Part shown: positions 53,735 to 63,225 of the stretch, one piece after another
Layout of the letters: each line of letters begins with the position of its first letter
How positions within the stretch are numbered: position 1 is the stretch's first letter
Assembly (NCBI RefSeq): GCF_051628905.1
Contig: NZ_CP157575.1
Coordinates: 2,108,001-2,172,000, forward strand
Origin: Asaia sp037151935
GTDB lineage: Bacteria > Pseudomonadota > Alphaproteobacteria > Acetobacterales > Acetobacteraceae
Length of the DNA stretch: 64,000 nucleotides
Direction of reading: 5' to 3'
The notes under the pieces: generated by a model
What the model was told of the DNA's origin: nothing
The model's database searches: none
Seen by the model: the letters and a program-made list of their open reading frames with translations, nothing else
Made by a program: the position numbers and the translations under genes

Positions 53735-54397
53735 TCACTCCCGGCGCAAAACCTGATCGGTTAGAAAAGACGCCAGTTTGCCCGCCACAAAATCCTGTTT
53801 GAGCTGAACCTCATCATATTCATGCTCAACCCAATGCAGAAAAGGAACGCGTCCCTCTGCCTGGCTTTGATAGCGTAGCACGAACGCGTCCAGAATGCCG
53901 GTGCGGGCCCGATTGAAATGGCCGAAGCGCCAGTGAAGCTGCTTCAGAGCCTCCGCCGCGCTGCCCCCTTCGAACAATATGACCAGTGCCGAAGCCAGAC
54001 CGGCTCGATCGGCACCGGATTTGCAATGCATTAGCATCGGCATGTCGATGGAGCGATAGAGATTCGCAAAACGCAGGATGCGGTCGCGATGCGGGGCTCC
54101 GCGGCTTTCAAAGGCCATGTCTACATGGGCAAGGCCGAGTGACTGTGCGGCGTTGCGCGAGAGGGCGTCGGAGCCGCAGCGACGATGACCGCGCAGATTG
54201 ACCAGCGTGTGCAGCCCCAGGCGGCGCTTCAGTCGTGCGAGCCGTGCCGGTGTTGGGTGGTTGCAGCGATAGACTTTTCCCGGCACCACAGTCGCCAGAT
54301 TGGTCCAAGGCAGGCGAAAGATCGCATGATCGACAAACAGACTGTCGATCCACGCCTTGCGGCGGCCACGGGGTGAGGCAAGCGATCCATCGAACAC
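53735..54397 (-). CDS. Cys-based tyrosine/dual-specificity phosphatase
   Basis: A 220-residue phosphatase when started at GTG 54397, which has a perfect AAGGAG six bases upstream; longer readings lack a good start. The P-loop HCKSGADRAG (Cys125, Arg131) is the Cx5R signature of protein tyrosine phosphatases, with the likely general acid in the preceding HVDMAFESRG region. It is similar to bacterial proteins annotated as tyrosine or lipid (PTEN-like) phosphatases, and could act on proteins or phospholipids. It is divergent from a small lipoprotein gene. Confidence 0.85.
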   Translation of the reverse strand: MFDGSLASPRGRRKAWIDSLFVDHAIFRLPWTNLATVVPGKVYRCNHPTPARLARLKRRLGLHTLVNLRGHRRCGSDALSRNAAQSLGLAHVDMAFESRGAPHRDRILRFANLYRSIDMPMLMHCKSGADRAGLASALVILFEGGSAAEALKQLHWRFGHFNRARTGILDAFVLRYQSQAEGRVPFLHWVEHEYDEVQLKQDFVAGKLASFLTDQVLRRE

Positions 54398-54490
54398 GAA
54401 AAACTCTCCTTGAGACAACTCGCCCTGCCTGCCGCAGCGGCGCCCATCCGTCAATTGCCGTGCATGAGCGAGATTGATACAACTCGTCTC

Positions 54491-54802
54491 ATGCGTGCCT
54501 TTTCGCTTCTCTTCTTGATGACGGTTCTTACCGGCTGCGCGGCAGAGACGTTTGGCCCGCCCAGGCCCGATCTGGCCGTCAACGGGCCGCCCGGCCATCC
54601 GCCGGGGCGCCCTCCCCAACACGACCGCATGGCGCGTGCCTATGCCTCTCTCCCCATCGCCATTCCGGGAATGGACGGGCAGTTCGGGCCACCTACGCTG
54701 CCCGGTCTCGCGACGGAGACGGTCACCAGCGAGGTCAAGCCGCAATATGCTGTGCCTGACACCGAAGTTTCCTACGGCAAGAAGGATGCGGGACATGAGT
54801 GA
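54491..54802 (+). CDS. Small lipoprotein of unknown function
   Basis: A 103-residue protein with a lipoprotein signal (MRAFSLLFLMTVLTGCAAE, lipobox LTGC with Cys17). The mature part is Pro/Gly-rich and short, with no fold that I recognise. I chose ATG 54491 because it directly precedes the signal; an ATG at 54464 would add nine residues. Its end overlaps the methyltransferase start by eight bases, so the two are expressed together. Confidence 0.78.
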   Translation: MRAFSLLFLMTVLTGCAAETFGPPRPDLAVNGPPGHPPGRPPQHDRMARAYASLPIAIPGMDGQFGPPTLPGLATETVTSEVKPQYAVPDTEVSYGKKDAGHE

Positions 54803-55541
54803 GTTCGTTACGGCGCAATACGACCCGCGTGCGCGCGATTACGTGCAAAGCGCCGTTCATGCTGCGGGTGCGGATCTCGATTATATGGCCGCTCTTGTGA
54901 AAAGCGCCGGGGCAGATGTCGTTCTCGATCTCGGTTGCGGTGGGGGGCATGTCAGCTACGCTGTGGCGTCTTCTGTTGATCGGGTTGTGGCGTGTGACCC
55001 GACCGCGAGCATGGCGCGCGCTGTTCAGGAGGAGGCACATAGGCGTGGTCTGGATCAGGTAAGTCCGGCTTGCGGTTTTGCCGAGAGCCTGCCTTTTGCC
55101 GACGCCTCTTTTGACGCGGTCCTGAGTCGCTTCAGCGCGCATCACTGGGCCGATCTCGAAGCCGGACTAGTCGAGTGGCGACGGGTGTTGCGTCACGGCG
55201 GGCTGGGAGTTTTGATCGATACGGTCGCCCCGGAAAATGCGATGGCCGATTCCGTATTGCAGACGATCGAAACGCTTCGCGATCCGTCTCATATGCGCAA
55301 TTACAAGGTCTCGGAGTGGCGCCGCCTGCTTGCCGCCGCGGGGTTCGAAATCGAGGCGGTCACCGAAATGCGGTTGAGGCTCGATTTTGCATCATGGGTG
55401 GGGCGTACGAAAACGCCAGTCCTTCATCAGCAGGCCATTCTCTCTTTGCAGCGTGCGACCAGCCCGGCGGTCAGGGAGATGCTGGAAATTGACGAAGACG
55501 GCAGTTTCACACTGGACACAGCCCTCTTCGTCCTGCGCTGA
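54795..55541 (+). CDS. Class I SAM-dependent methyltransferase
   Basis: A 248-residue Methyltransf_11 protein starting at ATG 54795 (AAGGA eight bases upstream). The SAM site is motif I VVLDLGCGGGHVSYA near residue 42, with the acidic motif II in VVACDPTASM, and post-motif LPFADASFDAVLSRFSAHHW. It resembles the UbiE/UbiG-like small-molecule methyltransferase group; substrate unknown. The closely linked Trm112-like gene is on the other strand, and Trm112 proteins activate methyltransferases, but a specific partnership is not shown. Confidence 0.88.
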   Translation: MSEFVTAQYDPRARDYVQSAVHAAGADLDYMAALVKSAGADVVLDLGCGGGHVSYAVASSVDRVVACDPTASMARAVQEEAHRRGLDQVSPACGFAESLPFADASFDAVLSRFSAHHWADLEAGLVEWRRVLRHGGLGVLIDTVAPENAMADSVLQTIETLRDPSHMRNYKVSEWRRLLAAAGFEIEAVTEMRLRLDFASWVGRTKTPVLHQQAILSLQRATSPAVREMLEIDEDGSFTLDTALFVLR

Positions 55542-55574
55542 TCCGTTTTCGGGGCAGCCCTGCGAACCCGCCTG

Positions 55575-55754
55575 TCAGTCTGAAATATGGCGGGCTTCTT
55601 CGGGCAGCATCACCGGAATGCCGTCGCGCACGGGGTAGGCCAGCCCGGCGCCCTTGCTGATAAGTTCCTGCGCATCGCGGTCATAAACCAGTGCCTCTTT
55701 GGTAACCGGGCAGACGAGCATGGAGAGAAGGCGGGGGTCGAGATCCTGAGCCAT
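55575..55754 (-). CDS. Trm112 family small protein
   Basis: A 59-residue protein. The start at 55754 has AGGA about eight bases upstream. The sequence opens MAQDLDPRLLSMLVCPVTKEALVYDRD and ends with the family's YPVRDGIPVMLPEEAR block, which is the YcaR/Trm112 signature; the first of the family's metal Cys positions (VCPV) is kept. Members bind and activate methyltransferases or act in envelope-sugar pathways. It lies between the methyltransferase and the thioredoxin-TPR genes. Confidence 0.88.
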   Translation of the reverse strand: MAQDLDPRLLSMLVCPVTKEALVYDRDAQELISKGAGLAYPVRDGIPVMLPEEARHISD

Positions 55755-55862
55755 GAAATGAGTCCTGAATGGTTGTGAGGCCGCCCTTGTGAGGCGCCGG
55801 GTCGTTAGATGCGGCGCCCCGCTCTGAGGGTAAGACCTTTGTGTGATAGAGCCCAGCGATGC

Positions 55863-56819
55863 TCAGGAAAAGAGCAGCGCAGAGAGCTTGCGGCGGGCCG
55901 GTAGCGTTGCCGGGTCGCTGTTCCCCCAGGCTTCGAAGAAGCGCAGCAATTCGGTCTTGGCCGCTCCTTCATTCCAGTCACGTTCCTGGCGCAGGATCGA
56001 CAATAGCGTATCGGCGGCTTCGGCCTTGTCACCCGCGCCGTTCAGCGCGCCGGCAAGACGAAAACGCAGAGCGAGATCGTCGGGCGCAGCAGCGCATTCG
56101 GCGCGCAACCCATCCAGTGCCGAAGCAGCCTGGCGACTTTCCTTATGAAGTGCCAGAGCCGAGCGGGCGCCGGAGATGGCGGGGTGCTCGGCCAGTTTGG
56201 GCGGCACCTGACTTAGGGCCTCCTCGGCGCCTTCATCGTCATCCAGAGCGATGAGCGCACGAATCATGCCCCCCCAGCCTTCGGGATTTTCAGGCTCTAT
56301 CTCCAGCAGAGACGCGTAGAGACTGGCCGCTTCAGCCGCCTGATTTTCCTGCAATGCCGCGTTGGCGGCGGCAAGAAGATCGGCGCTGGGCATGGTGGCG
56401 CCACTCGCCTTCAGAACCTGCTCGATAAAGCGGCGCACTTCGCTTTCAGGCTGAGCGCCCTGCATGATGTCGAGAATCTGCCCCTTATAGAAAGCAGCAA
56501 CCAGCGGGATCGACTGGATGGGCAGGCCGATCTGTCCGAGCTGTGCGGCCAGTGCGGCATTGGCCTCGACATCGACTTTGACCAGCTTCACCCTGCCACC
56601 GGCGGCTGTGACGGCGCGTTCGAGAATGGGCGTGAGCTGTTTGCACGGGCCGCACCAGGGCGCCCAGAAATCGACCAGCACCGGAAGCTGACGGCTGGCT
56701 TCAAGCACTTCCGGCATGAAACTGCGCTGGTCGGCATCGACGATCATGGCGCCAGCATTCTGTGGCGCGCCCGACGCACCCTGCGGTTGGGGAGGGTTCT
56801 GCCCGATGATGTAATCCAT
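55863..56819 (-). CDS. Thioredoxin-TPR protein (CnoX/YbbN-like)
   Basis: A 318-residue fusion of a thioredoxin domain (about 25-135) and a helical TPR-like domain. The active site WCGPC is intact, in VDFWAPWCGPCKQL, so redox activity is expected, unlike E. coli YbbN whose site is atypical. Alphaproteobacterial members act as redox-linked chaperone partners of DnaK and GroEL. No signal peptide; cytoplasmic. It stands as a minus-strand unit with the Trm112-like gene 108 bases downstream. Confidence 0.92.
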   Translation of the reverse strand: MDYIIGQNPPQPQGASGAPQNAGAMIVDADQRSFMPEVLEASRQLPVLVDFWAPWCGPCKQLTPILERAVTAAGGRVKLVKVDVEANAALAAQLGQIGLPIQSIPLVAAFYKGQILDIMQGAQPESEVRRFIEQVLKASGATMPSADLLAAANAALQENQAAEAASLYASLLEIEPENPEGWGGMIRALIALDDDEGAEEALSQVPPKLAEHPAISGARSALALHKESRQAASALDGLRAECAAAPDDLALRFRLAGALNGAGDKAEAADTLLSILRQERDWNEGAAKTELLRFFEAWGNSDPATLPARRKLSALLFS

Positions 56820-57013
56820 GGAATCTCTCTGTTTCAGGGCAGCGCCGGTTAAGGGCGCCGCCGTCCGATAAGCTTGGCTACAAGATTGTTCTGAAGCCCC
56901 CAGGAAGCAAGCCCGGTAGGCTAAGCCTCGGGAAAAGTGAAAAAAAACGTCTTTTTCGAAAAAACCCCCTTGCGTCCTGTCGCGTCAGGCAATATTAACC
57001 CGTCCAACGGAAC

Positions 57014-57088
57014 GCGGGCGTAGCTCAGGGGTAGAGCACAACCTTGCCAAGGTTGGGGTCGTGGGTTCGAATCCCATCGCCCGCTCCA
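57014..57088 (+). tRNA. tRNA-Gly (anticodon GCC)
   Basis: A complete cloverleaf of 75 bases: acceptor GCGGGCG/CGCCCGC, D-arm with GCTC and GAGC, anticodon arm CAACC/GGTTG with loop TTGCCAA, T-arm GTGGG/CCCAT with TTCGAAT, discriminator T and an encoded CCA end. Confidence 0.97.
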
Positions 57089-57115
57089 GACAAAACTTGT
57101 AATTGTCTGGAGCGG
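57081..57115 (+). repeat. Perfect 13-bp inverted repeat that includes the 3' end of tRNA-Gly
   Basis: The left arm (57081-57093) covers the last eight tRNA bases including CCA, plus five bases of trailer. The right arm (57103-57115) is its exact reverse complement across a 9-base loop. The region from here to 57323 (about 210 bases) is otherwise AT-rich, without a gene. Confidence 0.6.
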
Positions 57116-57323
57116 CGCTTCCGAAATCAAACTGAAAACTTAATATTACACGACAGATTCAATCGAATACTTTCTCACTTTCGCGTGAGGGTATTGCTGT
57201 AGAATCCTTGCCTGTTAATGAACCTGTCTCCCGGTGCAGAAAATTCCGCCAAGAGGAAGGTTGCGTTCAGAAAATAAGAAATTAAACCGATGCTAAGAAA
57301 CAAAAGAACAGCACGGCCAGATT

Positions 57324-58340
57324 TTGAGACAAAAATTTTCTTTTCCAGAAATTAGTCGTCCAGTCCTTCGTGGATTGCCTCGCTTATTCGTGATCGCGTC
57401 TGCATTTTGTATGACGATTTCAGCGCGTGCATCCGATGACGAGCCTCAACCTAAACATGAGCAATGGTATACTGGCTCGCTCATTTCGCCGTCCGGTCCG
57501 CAATTCAAGGCAGGGGTGCTCGGTATAGAGCCTTATGTCACCTATAATCAGGCTGTCGATTATCTGGGCGCTAACGGATCCAGTGCGCCTATGGATGGCG
57601 GTCAGAGAACCATCAGCAATTCGACAATGGTCAAATATGGTCTGACTGACCACATCAGTATCCAGATTTTCCCGGCTATCAGCTATCGCTGGAAGAAGCA
57701 TGACGGCAATTCCAGCAGTCTGAAATTCGGCGATATGCCGGTCGATTTCCTCTGGCGTTTCGTCGACCCTGATCCGAAGCGTTATATCCCGGTCATGAGT
57801 CTTTTTGTCGGTATGCTCATGCCGACAGGCGACTACTCGCAGCTTGGCCGCAGTCAGGATGGTGTGGGTAATGGCGCCTACGTGTTTCGCACGGCGCTGG
57901 TAGAACAATCGACTTATGAGCTGCCCCATGACTATACGCTGCGTCTGCGCATGTGGGGCACGTTCCGTCGTGCAGTCAGTTCGGCTCAGCTTGTGGACAT
58001 GACCAGCTATGGCACGACCAAGGGATTCGTCGGGCGAGGGCGTCCGGGGATGAACGGGCAGACGGGTTTTTCGCTCGAATTCGGTTTCAATCAGCGGCTT
58101 GTGCTGGCGGTCGACATGGTGCGTGACTGGTCCAACGGCTCGCGTGTCTGGGGCGCCTATCGTGACGGGCGCCGGATAGACCGTGTTGGCGCGGCTTCAG
58201 GCGACTGGATGGTGGCCCCGGCGCTCGAATATAGCTGGTCGCCGCGCTTTGGTGTGATTGCGGGCGCGTCGACGTTTTTCGCGGGCCATAATACGAATCT
58301 GACCGTTGCGCCACAGATTGCCGTCAACATGATGTTCTGA
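57324..58340 (+). CDS. Outer-membrane transporter-like protein (phenol MetA-type)
   Basis: A 338-residue exported protein with a signal peptide (about 1-36, ending SARA) and beta-rich mature part, similar to the Phenol_MetA_deg transporter family, found near aromatic-degradation genes. Recognisable blocks are YTGSLISPSGPQFKAGVLGIEPY, a GMLMPTGDYSQLG segment, and the final APALEYSWSPRFGVIAGASTF. It reads from TTG 57324 without a clear ribosome-binding site, so the start is uncertain. No catabolic genes are adjacent, and the transported compound is unknown. Confidence 0.78.
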   Translation: MRQKFSFPEISRPVLRGLPRLFVIASAFCMTISARASDDEPQPKHEQWYTGSLISPSGPQFKAGVLGIEPYVTYNQAVDYLGANGSSAPMDGGQRTISNSTMVKYGLTDHISIQIFPAISYRWKKHDGNSSSLKFGDMPVDFLWRFVDPDPKRYIPVMSLFVGMLMPTGDYSQLGRSQDGVGNGAYVFRTALVEQSTYELPHDYTLRLRMWGTFRRAVSSAQLVDMTSYGTTKGFVGRGRPGMNGQTGFSLEFGFNQRLVLAVDMVRDWSNGSRVWGAYRDGRRIDRVGAASGDWMVAPALEYSWSPRFGVIAGASTFFAGHNTNLTVAPQIAVNMMF

Positions 58341-58437
58341 GTGCGCCTGCGCCCGTTTTACCCGTCTTCCGGGCTTGCCTTGGGAATAGGAGCGCGTCAC
58401 GCTTCCTTCCATTCGAGCTTTTGAGGAAAACGGCATC

Positions 58438-59886
58438 ATGACGGCTGAAGGCCAGTCTCGCACCCTGCATCGTCAGCTCGGGCCGTTCGGTCTGCTGATG
58501 ATGGGTATCGGCAGCGTGGTCGGCGCCGGAATCTATGTTTTACCCGGAATTGCTGCGGCCCATTATGCTGGCCCTGCCGTTTCGCTCTCTTTTGTCCTCG
58601 CTGCGATAAGCTGTGGCTTTATCGGTCTATGCTATGCCGAGCTTGCTTCGGCCCTGCCCGATGCCATGGGAGGCGCCTATGGCTATGCGCGCGCGATACT
58701 GGGCGTCGGTCCGGCATGGTGGGTCGCCTGGATGCTGGTGCTTGAATATGCGCTGGCAGGATCGGCCGTCTCTGTCGGTCTGACCGGCTATCTTTCCGGC
58801 CTCCTGGCCTCCTGCGGCATTACCTTGCCTGAGGTTGCGACGAGTTCGACGGTGATCTGGCGTGAGGGCGGGTTTCATCTTGCGGGTCAGATCAATGCGG
58901 TCTCGCTCGGTCTTGTTCTCATGCTCGGGTTAATTCTCTCACAAGGTATCCGTCAGGCAAGCCGCGCCAATGGCGCTTTCGTTCTGCTCAAACTGGCCGT
59001 TCTGATCGTCTTCGTCTCGGTGGGGTGGAGCCATGTAAGGCCCGTGCTCTGGCATCCTTTCCTGCCTGACTCGGAAGGCGGGTTTCATTTCGGTCTGGCC
59101 GGTCTGCTTCGTGCGGTTGCGGTGGTGTCTTTTGCCTATCTTGGTTTCGACTCGATCTCGATTGCGGCTTCCGAGGCCCGCAATCCTGGGCGCGACGTGC
59201 CTTTCGGGCTGATCGGAGCGTTGGCGATCAGTGCCGTGCTCTATGTCATGGTTTCGCTGGTCATGACCGGCCTGGTGCCGTTTCGTGCCCTCGACGTCGC
59301 AAGCCCCGTCGCTCTTGCAGTGCAGGCCCTGGCGATGCCTTCTCTGGGGTTCGTACTGCAGTTCGGCTCGGTGATCGGCCTCGGTTCCGTTCTTTTTGTC
59401 AGCCTTTATGGCCAGTCTAGGCTTTGCCATATTCTGGCCCATGACCGGTTGATCAGTGAGCGATTCAGCCTCGTCGACCCCAGAAGCGGCGCGCCTGTGC
59501 TGGCCATAGCGCTGACGACGGTGCTCACGGCCTTGACGGCGGCGTTATTGCCCATCGCGCTGCTGGCCGATCTGGTCAGTATCGGCACCATGATCGGGTT
59601 TCTGGTGATTGCGGTCGCTGTCATGAAGCTGCGTGGAGACGAGACCCGCATTCCGGCGCGTTTTCGCGTACCGCTACCCGGCTTGCGTATCGGATCGCTC
59701 TGGATCGGAATCGTGCCGGTGCTGGCGATTGCAACCTGTCTTGTCAATCTGACGACCGTATTGAGCGATCTTGTCGCACAAAGCCTGAAAGGCGACTGGA
59801 TCCCTCTCGGATTCCTGGCGTTATACTGCGTCGCAGGCTGGGTGCTGGGACGTAAAACCGCCAAGGCGTTCCAGAAAGCGCAATGA
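58438..59886 (+). CDS. APC family amino acid permease
   Basis: A 482-residue inner-membrane transporter with 12 likely membrane helices. The first helix holds the family's unwound GIGSVVGAGIYVLPG motif (substrate backbone binding), and helix 6 has SFAYLGFDSISIAASEARNPGRDVP. It resembles the cationic amino acid (YfnA/CAT-type) branch. It starts at ATG 58438, with GAGGA about ten bases upstream. The substrate cannot be decided from sequence. A tRNA-Thr gene lies immediately downstream on the other strand. Confidence 0.9.
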   Translation: MTAEGQSRTLHRQLGPFGLLMMGIGSVVGAGIYVLPGIAAAHYAGPAVSLSFVLAAISCGFIGLCYAELASALPDAMGGAYGYARAILGVGPAWWVAWMLVLEYALAGSAVSVGLTGYLSGLLASCGITLPEVATSSTVIWREGGFHLAGQINAVSLGLVLMLGLILSQGIRQASRANGAFVLLKLAVLIVFVSVGWSHVRPVLWHPFLPDSEGGFHFGLAGLLRAVAVVSFAYLGFDSISIAASEARNPGRDVPFGLIGALAISAVLYVMVSLVMTGLVPFRALDVASPVALAVQALAMPSLGFVLQFGSVIGLGSVLFVSLYGQSRLCHILAHDRLISERFSLVDPRSGAPVLAIALTTVLTALTAALLPIALLADLVSIGTMIGFLVIAVAVMKLRGDETRIPARFRVPLPGLRIGSLWIGIVPVLAIATCLVNLTTVLSDLVAQSLKGDWIPLGFLALYCVAGWVLGRKTAKAFQKAQ

Positions 59887-59899
59887 AGCGAGGGGAAAG

Positions 59900-59974
<75 letters not shown>

Positions 59975-60066
59975 GTCCTTGGCGCGGTGCTATAGCCGAG
60001 ACTGCTCGGGACTGCAACAGGGCAAACACCTATCTCTCAACGGAATCGTTCGCTACACTATGCTTC

Positions 60067-61542
60067 ATGTCTGATCGCTTCCATAAGCGTCTGTGGCGCA
60101 ACGCCGTCACGATGACTTCTTCTGTGACGCCATCCCCGACTCTCAAGGTCGTGGAAGGGCTGCGCGAGTGTCCGTTCTGCGGGCTTTTCCAGACGGTGCC
60201 GCGTTTGAAGCGTGGGCAGGTGGCGTTCTGCACGCGTTGCGATGCCCAGCTTGCCAGGCGCAGGCACACGGCGCCCATTGCGGCCCCTACAGCCTTCTGC
60301 CTTGCTTCGGCCGCGCTCTATCTGGCCCTACTCATCACCCAGTTGCTGACCATCAACGTGCATGGTCGCGTAAATACGGTTACGATTCTGACAGGGCCGA
60401 TCGAGCTCGGGCGCGAAGGTTTCGGCGAGATCGGCTTTATCGTCGGGCTGACCACCCTTATCATGCCCGGCATCGTGATTGCGCTGATGGGGGCCATCCT
60501 TATTGGCGCCAGCAGGCGGCATATGCCTGACTGGGCGCCGCGACTGCTCTCCTGGTATGACAGGCTGCGCGAATGGTCGATGATCGAGGTGTATATCCTC
60601 GGTGTGTTCGTCGCCTACACGAAGCTGATCGATCTTGCGATCGTCGATCTGCAGGCGGGTGTGTTTCTGATTGCCGCGCTCATGATCACCATGGCGGCCA
60701 CCGATTCTACCCTCGATGTCGAGCGTATCTGGCATAATCGCGATATCCGCGAGGAGATGGAAGACGGCAAAGGGCGCATTCTGCCGGTCGAGCATCTGAC
60801 CGCCACTGATGAGTCGATGCCCCCATTGCAGCATATGCTCTCCTGCCATTCCTGCGGGCTGGTCATGGCCTTCGATCATGAAGTGCCCCGCGAGGGCGAT
60901 ATGGGCGACTGCCCACGCTGCCACCAGATCTTGCGCCGACGCAAATCGAACAGCCTGACCAATGCGGCGGCCCTGCTTCTGGCAGGGATCATCTGCTACA
61001 TCCCGGCTAACCTTCTGCCGGTCATGACCTATACGAAGATGGGTCAGGCCGATACGAGCACGATTATCCATGGTGTGATCGAGCTGTGGCAGTCCGATCT
61101 GATCCCGCTCGCGCTGCTGGTGCTGTTCGCCTCCATCACGGTTCCGGTACTCAAGATTGTGTCTCTGGCCGCTATGGTGATCGGCACCTGGCGCAAGCAG
61201 AAAAGGGGCTTGCGCCGTCTGACCAAACTCTACCGACTGATCGATCTGATCGGACGCTGGTCGATGATCGATGTTTTCATGATCTCAATTCTGGTTGCGA
61301 TCGTGCATTTCAACTTTCTCGCCAATGTTCTCGCCGATCCCGGTGTGGTTTTCTTTACGATCGTCGTTATCGTGACGATATTCGCGGTGCATAGCTTCGA
61401 CCCACGCAGCATGTGGGACGCCGCAGGGGAAAACGGTCCGGTGCCGGCTCCCGACGAGGCAAGACAAAATTCCGACCTGGGAGGGATCTCCGAGGGCGGC
61501 ACTTCATTTCCTCCTCACGATATGGAGCCTGAGCGCGCGTGA
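60067..61542 (+). CDS. pqiA: PqiA family membrane protein
   Basis: A 491-residue inner-membrane protein with two PqiA domains, each opening with zinc-ribbon cysteines (CPFCG...CTRC near 35-58 and CHSCG...CPRC near 258-286) and then membrane helices. It is the membrane partner of PqiB in transport of lipids between inner and outer membranes. It may start at ATG 60067 or ATG 60112, and the latter removes 15 residues. The GTGA overlap couples it to pqiB. Confidence 0.92.
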   Translation: MSDRFHKRLWRNAVTMTSSVTPSPTLKVVEGLRECPFCGLFQTVPRLKRGQVAFCTRCDAQLARRRHTAPIAAPTAFCLASAALYLALLITQLLTINVHGRVNTVTILTGPIELGREGFGEIGFIVGLTTLIMPGIVIALMGAILIGASRRHMPDWAPRLLSWYDRLREWSMIEVYILGVFVAYTKLIDLAIVDLQAGVFLIAALMITMAATDSTLDVERIWHNRDIREEMEDGKGRILPVEHLTATDESMPPLQHMLSCHSCGLVMAFDHEVPREGDMGDCPRCHQILRRRKSNSLTNAAALLLAGIICYIPANLLPVMTYTKMGQADTSTIIHGVIELWQSDLIPLALLVLFASITVPVLKIVSLAAMVIGTWRKQKRGLRRLTKLYRLIDLIGRWSMIDVFMISILVAIVHFNFLANVLADPGVVFFTIVVIVTIFAVHSFDPRSMWDAAGENGPVPAPDEARQNSDLGGISEGGTSFPPHDMEPERA

Positions 61543-63224
61543 GCGACCAAAACGATCAATCCCGTCAGAACTCATCCGCGCCCCAAAAGGCCGGGATCAG
61601 AAAGACACGCTTCTCGGTCATCTGGCTGATACCGATCCTTGCGATCGTGATCGCCGGCTGGCTGGCGTGGAGAAGTTTCGCCAATCGCGGGCCGGACATC
61701 ACCATTACCTTCGACACGGCCTCTGGCCTGACGGCGGGGCAAACCCAGGTCAAGAACAAGGCTGTGACGCTAGGGACGGTGCAGGATATCAGCCTGACCC
61801 CGGATATGCGTCGCGTCATCGTTCATGTGCGCATGAATGGCGACACTGAAGACATTCTGACCGATCACACGCGCTTCTGGGTGGTACGTCCGCGCATCAA
61901 CGGTGCCAGCATCACGGGGCTCGAAACCCTGCTTTCGGGTGCCTATATCGCCATCGATCCGGGTGAAAAGGGCGGCCGCTACGAGAGCAACTTTACGGGG
62001 CTCGAGGCGGCGCCTGGCGTGCGTTCCGACCAGCCTGGCTCGACCTTCATGCTGGTGACACCCACACTTGGGTCGATCGGTGAAGGGGCACCTGTCTTCT
62101 TCCGCGACATGTCCGTGGGTGAGGTGCTGGGTTATACCATGCCGCCGGGCGGCGAAGGCCCGATCATGGTCCAGGTTTTCGTCAAATCGCCCTACGATCA
62201 TTATCTGCGCACCGATACGCGTTTCTGGAATGTCTCAGGCGTGCAGGTCGGGCTCGGCGCTGGCGGCCTCAAGGTCCAATTGACCTCGCTTCAGGCACTG
62301 CTTTCCGGTGGCGTCGCGTTCGGTCTGCCGACGCGTCGGCTCAAGGTCGACGCGCCTCAGGCTCCTGCCAACTCTGTTTTCAGGCTCTATGGCAGTCAGG
62401 CCGAAGCCGATAACGCGCGCTATCATCAGAGGGTTAAGGCGGCGACCTATATCGACAGCTCGGTCAAGGGCCTCACCGCTGGCGCGACGGTCAGCATGTT
62501 CGGTATTCAGGTGGGCAGTGTGACCGATGTCTCGCTCAAGGTGAACGAGAAAGACGCAACGGCACGCGTGCGCGTGGAAATGGAGCTGGAACCGGAGCGC
62601 GTACTGAACTCTGAAGAAAGTTCGCGCGATTCCCAGCACAAGTTGCTTCAGGCTTTTGTTAACAGGGGCATGCGCGCCTCGGTTGAAAGCGCCAGTTTCC
62701 TGACGGGCGAATCGATGATCGGCCTGCAATTCGTCAAGAATGCCAAGCCGGAGACGCTGACTTACGAAGACGATGTCGCCATCATCCCGAGCCAGCCAGG
62801 CGGTTTCGATGGCATCATGGCCTCTGCAGCAACGACCATGGACAAAGTCGCGGCCATGCCACTCACCCAGATCGGCGAGCATCTGAACGATCTGCTGGCT
62901 CATGCCGACCAGCGTCTCGCCAGCCCGGAAGTGAAGCAGTCCATCGTCGCGCTGCGCGATTCGCTGCGTCATATCTCCGAACTGACCCAGAATGCCGATC
63001 AGGGCATGAAGCCGCTTCTCAAGAAGCTGCCTGCCGTGAGCGATGCGTTGCAGGGTACCCTGAAGAACGCGCAGGTGGTGCTGGCCAGCTATGGTGGCGA
63101 TACCGATTTCCATCGCGATCTGCAGGCCATGATCACCCAGCTCGGTCAGGCCGCACGGTCGATCCGTTTCCTGACCGACTACCTGAACCACCATCCTTCG
63201 GCACTGATTACGGGACGCCACTGA
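61539..63224 (+). CDS. pqiB: PqiB MCE-domain protein
   Basis: A 561-residue protein with one N-terminal membrane helix (FSVIWLIPILAIVIAGWLAW) and three MCE/MlaD domains in the periplasm; their starts are seen at ITITFDTASGLTAGQTQVKNKAVTLG, TFMLVTPTLGSIGEGAPVFFRDMSVGEVLG, and ATYIDSSVKGLTAGATVSMFGIQVGSV. PqiB forms a hexameric needle spanning the periplasm for lipid traffic. Coupled to pqiA (4-base overlap) and two bases ahead of pqiC (GTG 63226). Confidence 0.94.
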   Translation: MSDQNDQSRQNSSAPQKAGIRKTRFSVIWLIPILAIVIAGWLAWRSFANRGPDITITFDTASGLTAGQTQVKNKAVTLGTVQDISLTPDMRRVIVHVRMNGDTEDILTDHTRFWVVRPRINGASITGLETLLSGAYIAIDPGEKGGRYESNFTGLEAAPGVRSDQPGSTFMLVTPTLGSIGEGAPVFFRDMSVGEVLGYTMPPGGEGPIMVQVFVKSPYDHYLRTDTRFWNVSGVQVGLGAGGLKVQLTSLQALLSGGVAFGLPTRRLKVDAPQAPANSVFRLYGSQAEADNARYHQRVKAATYIDSSVKGLTAGATVSMFGIQVGSVTDVSLKVNEKDATARVRVEMELEPERVLNSEESSRDSQHKLLQAFVNRGMRASVESASFLTGESMIGLQFVKNAKPETLTYEDDVAIIPSQPGGFDGIMASAATTMDKVAAMPLTQIGEHLNDLLAHADQRLASPEVKQSIVALRDSLRHISELTQNADQGMKPLLKKLPAVSDALQGTLKNAQVVLASYGGDTDFHRDLQAMITQLGQAARSIRFLTDYLNHHPSALITGRH

Positions 63225-63225
63225 C

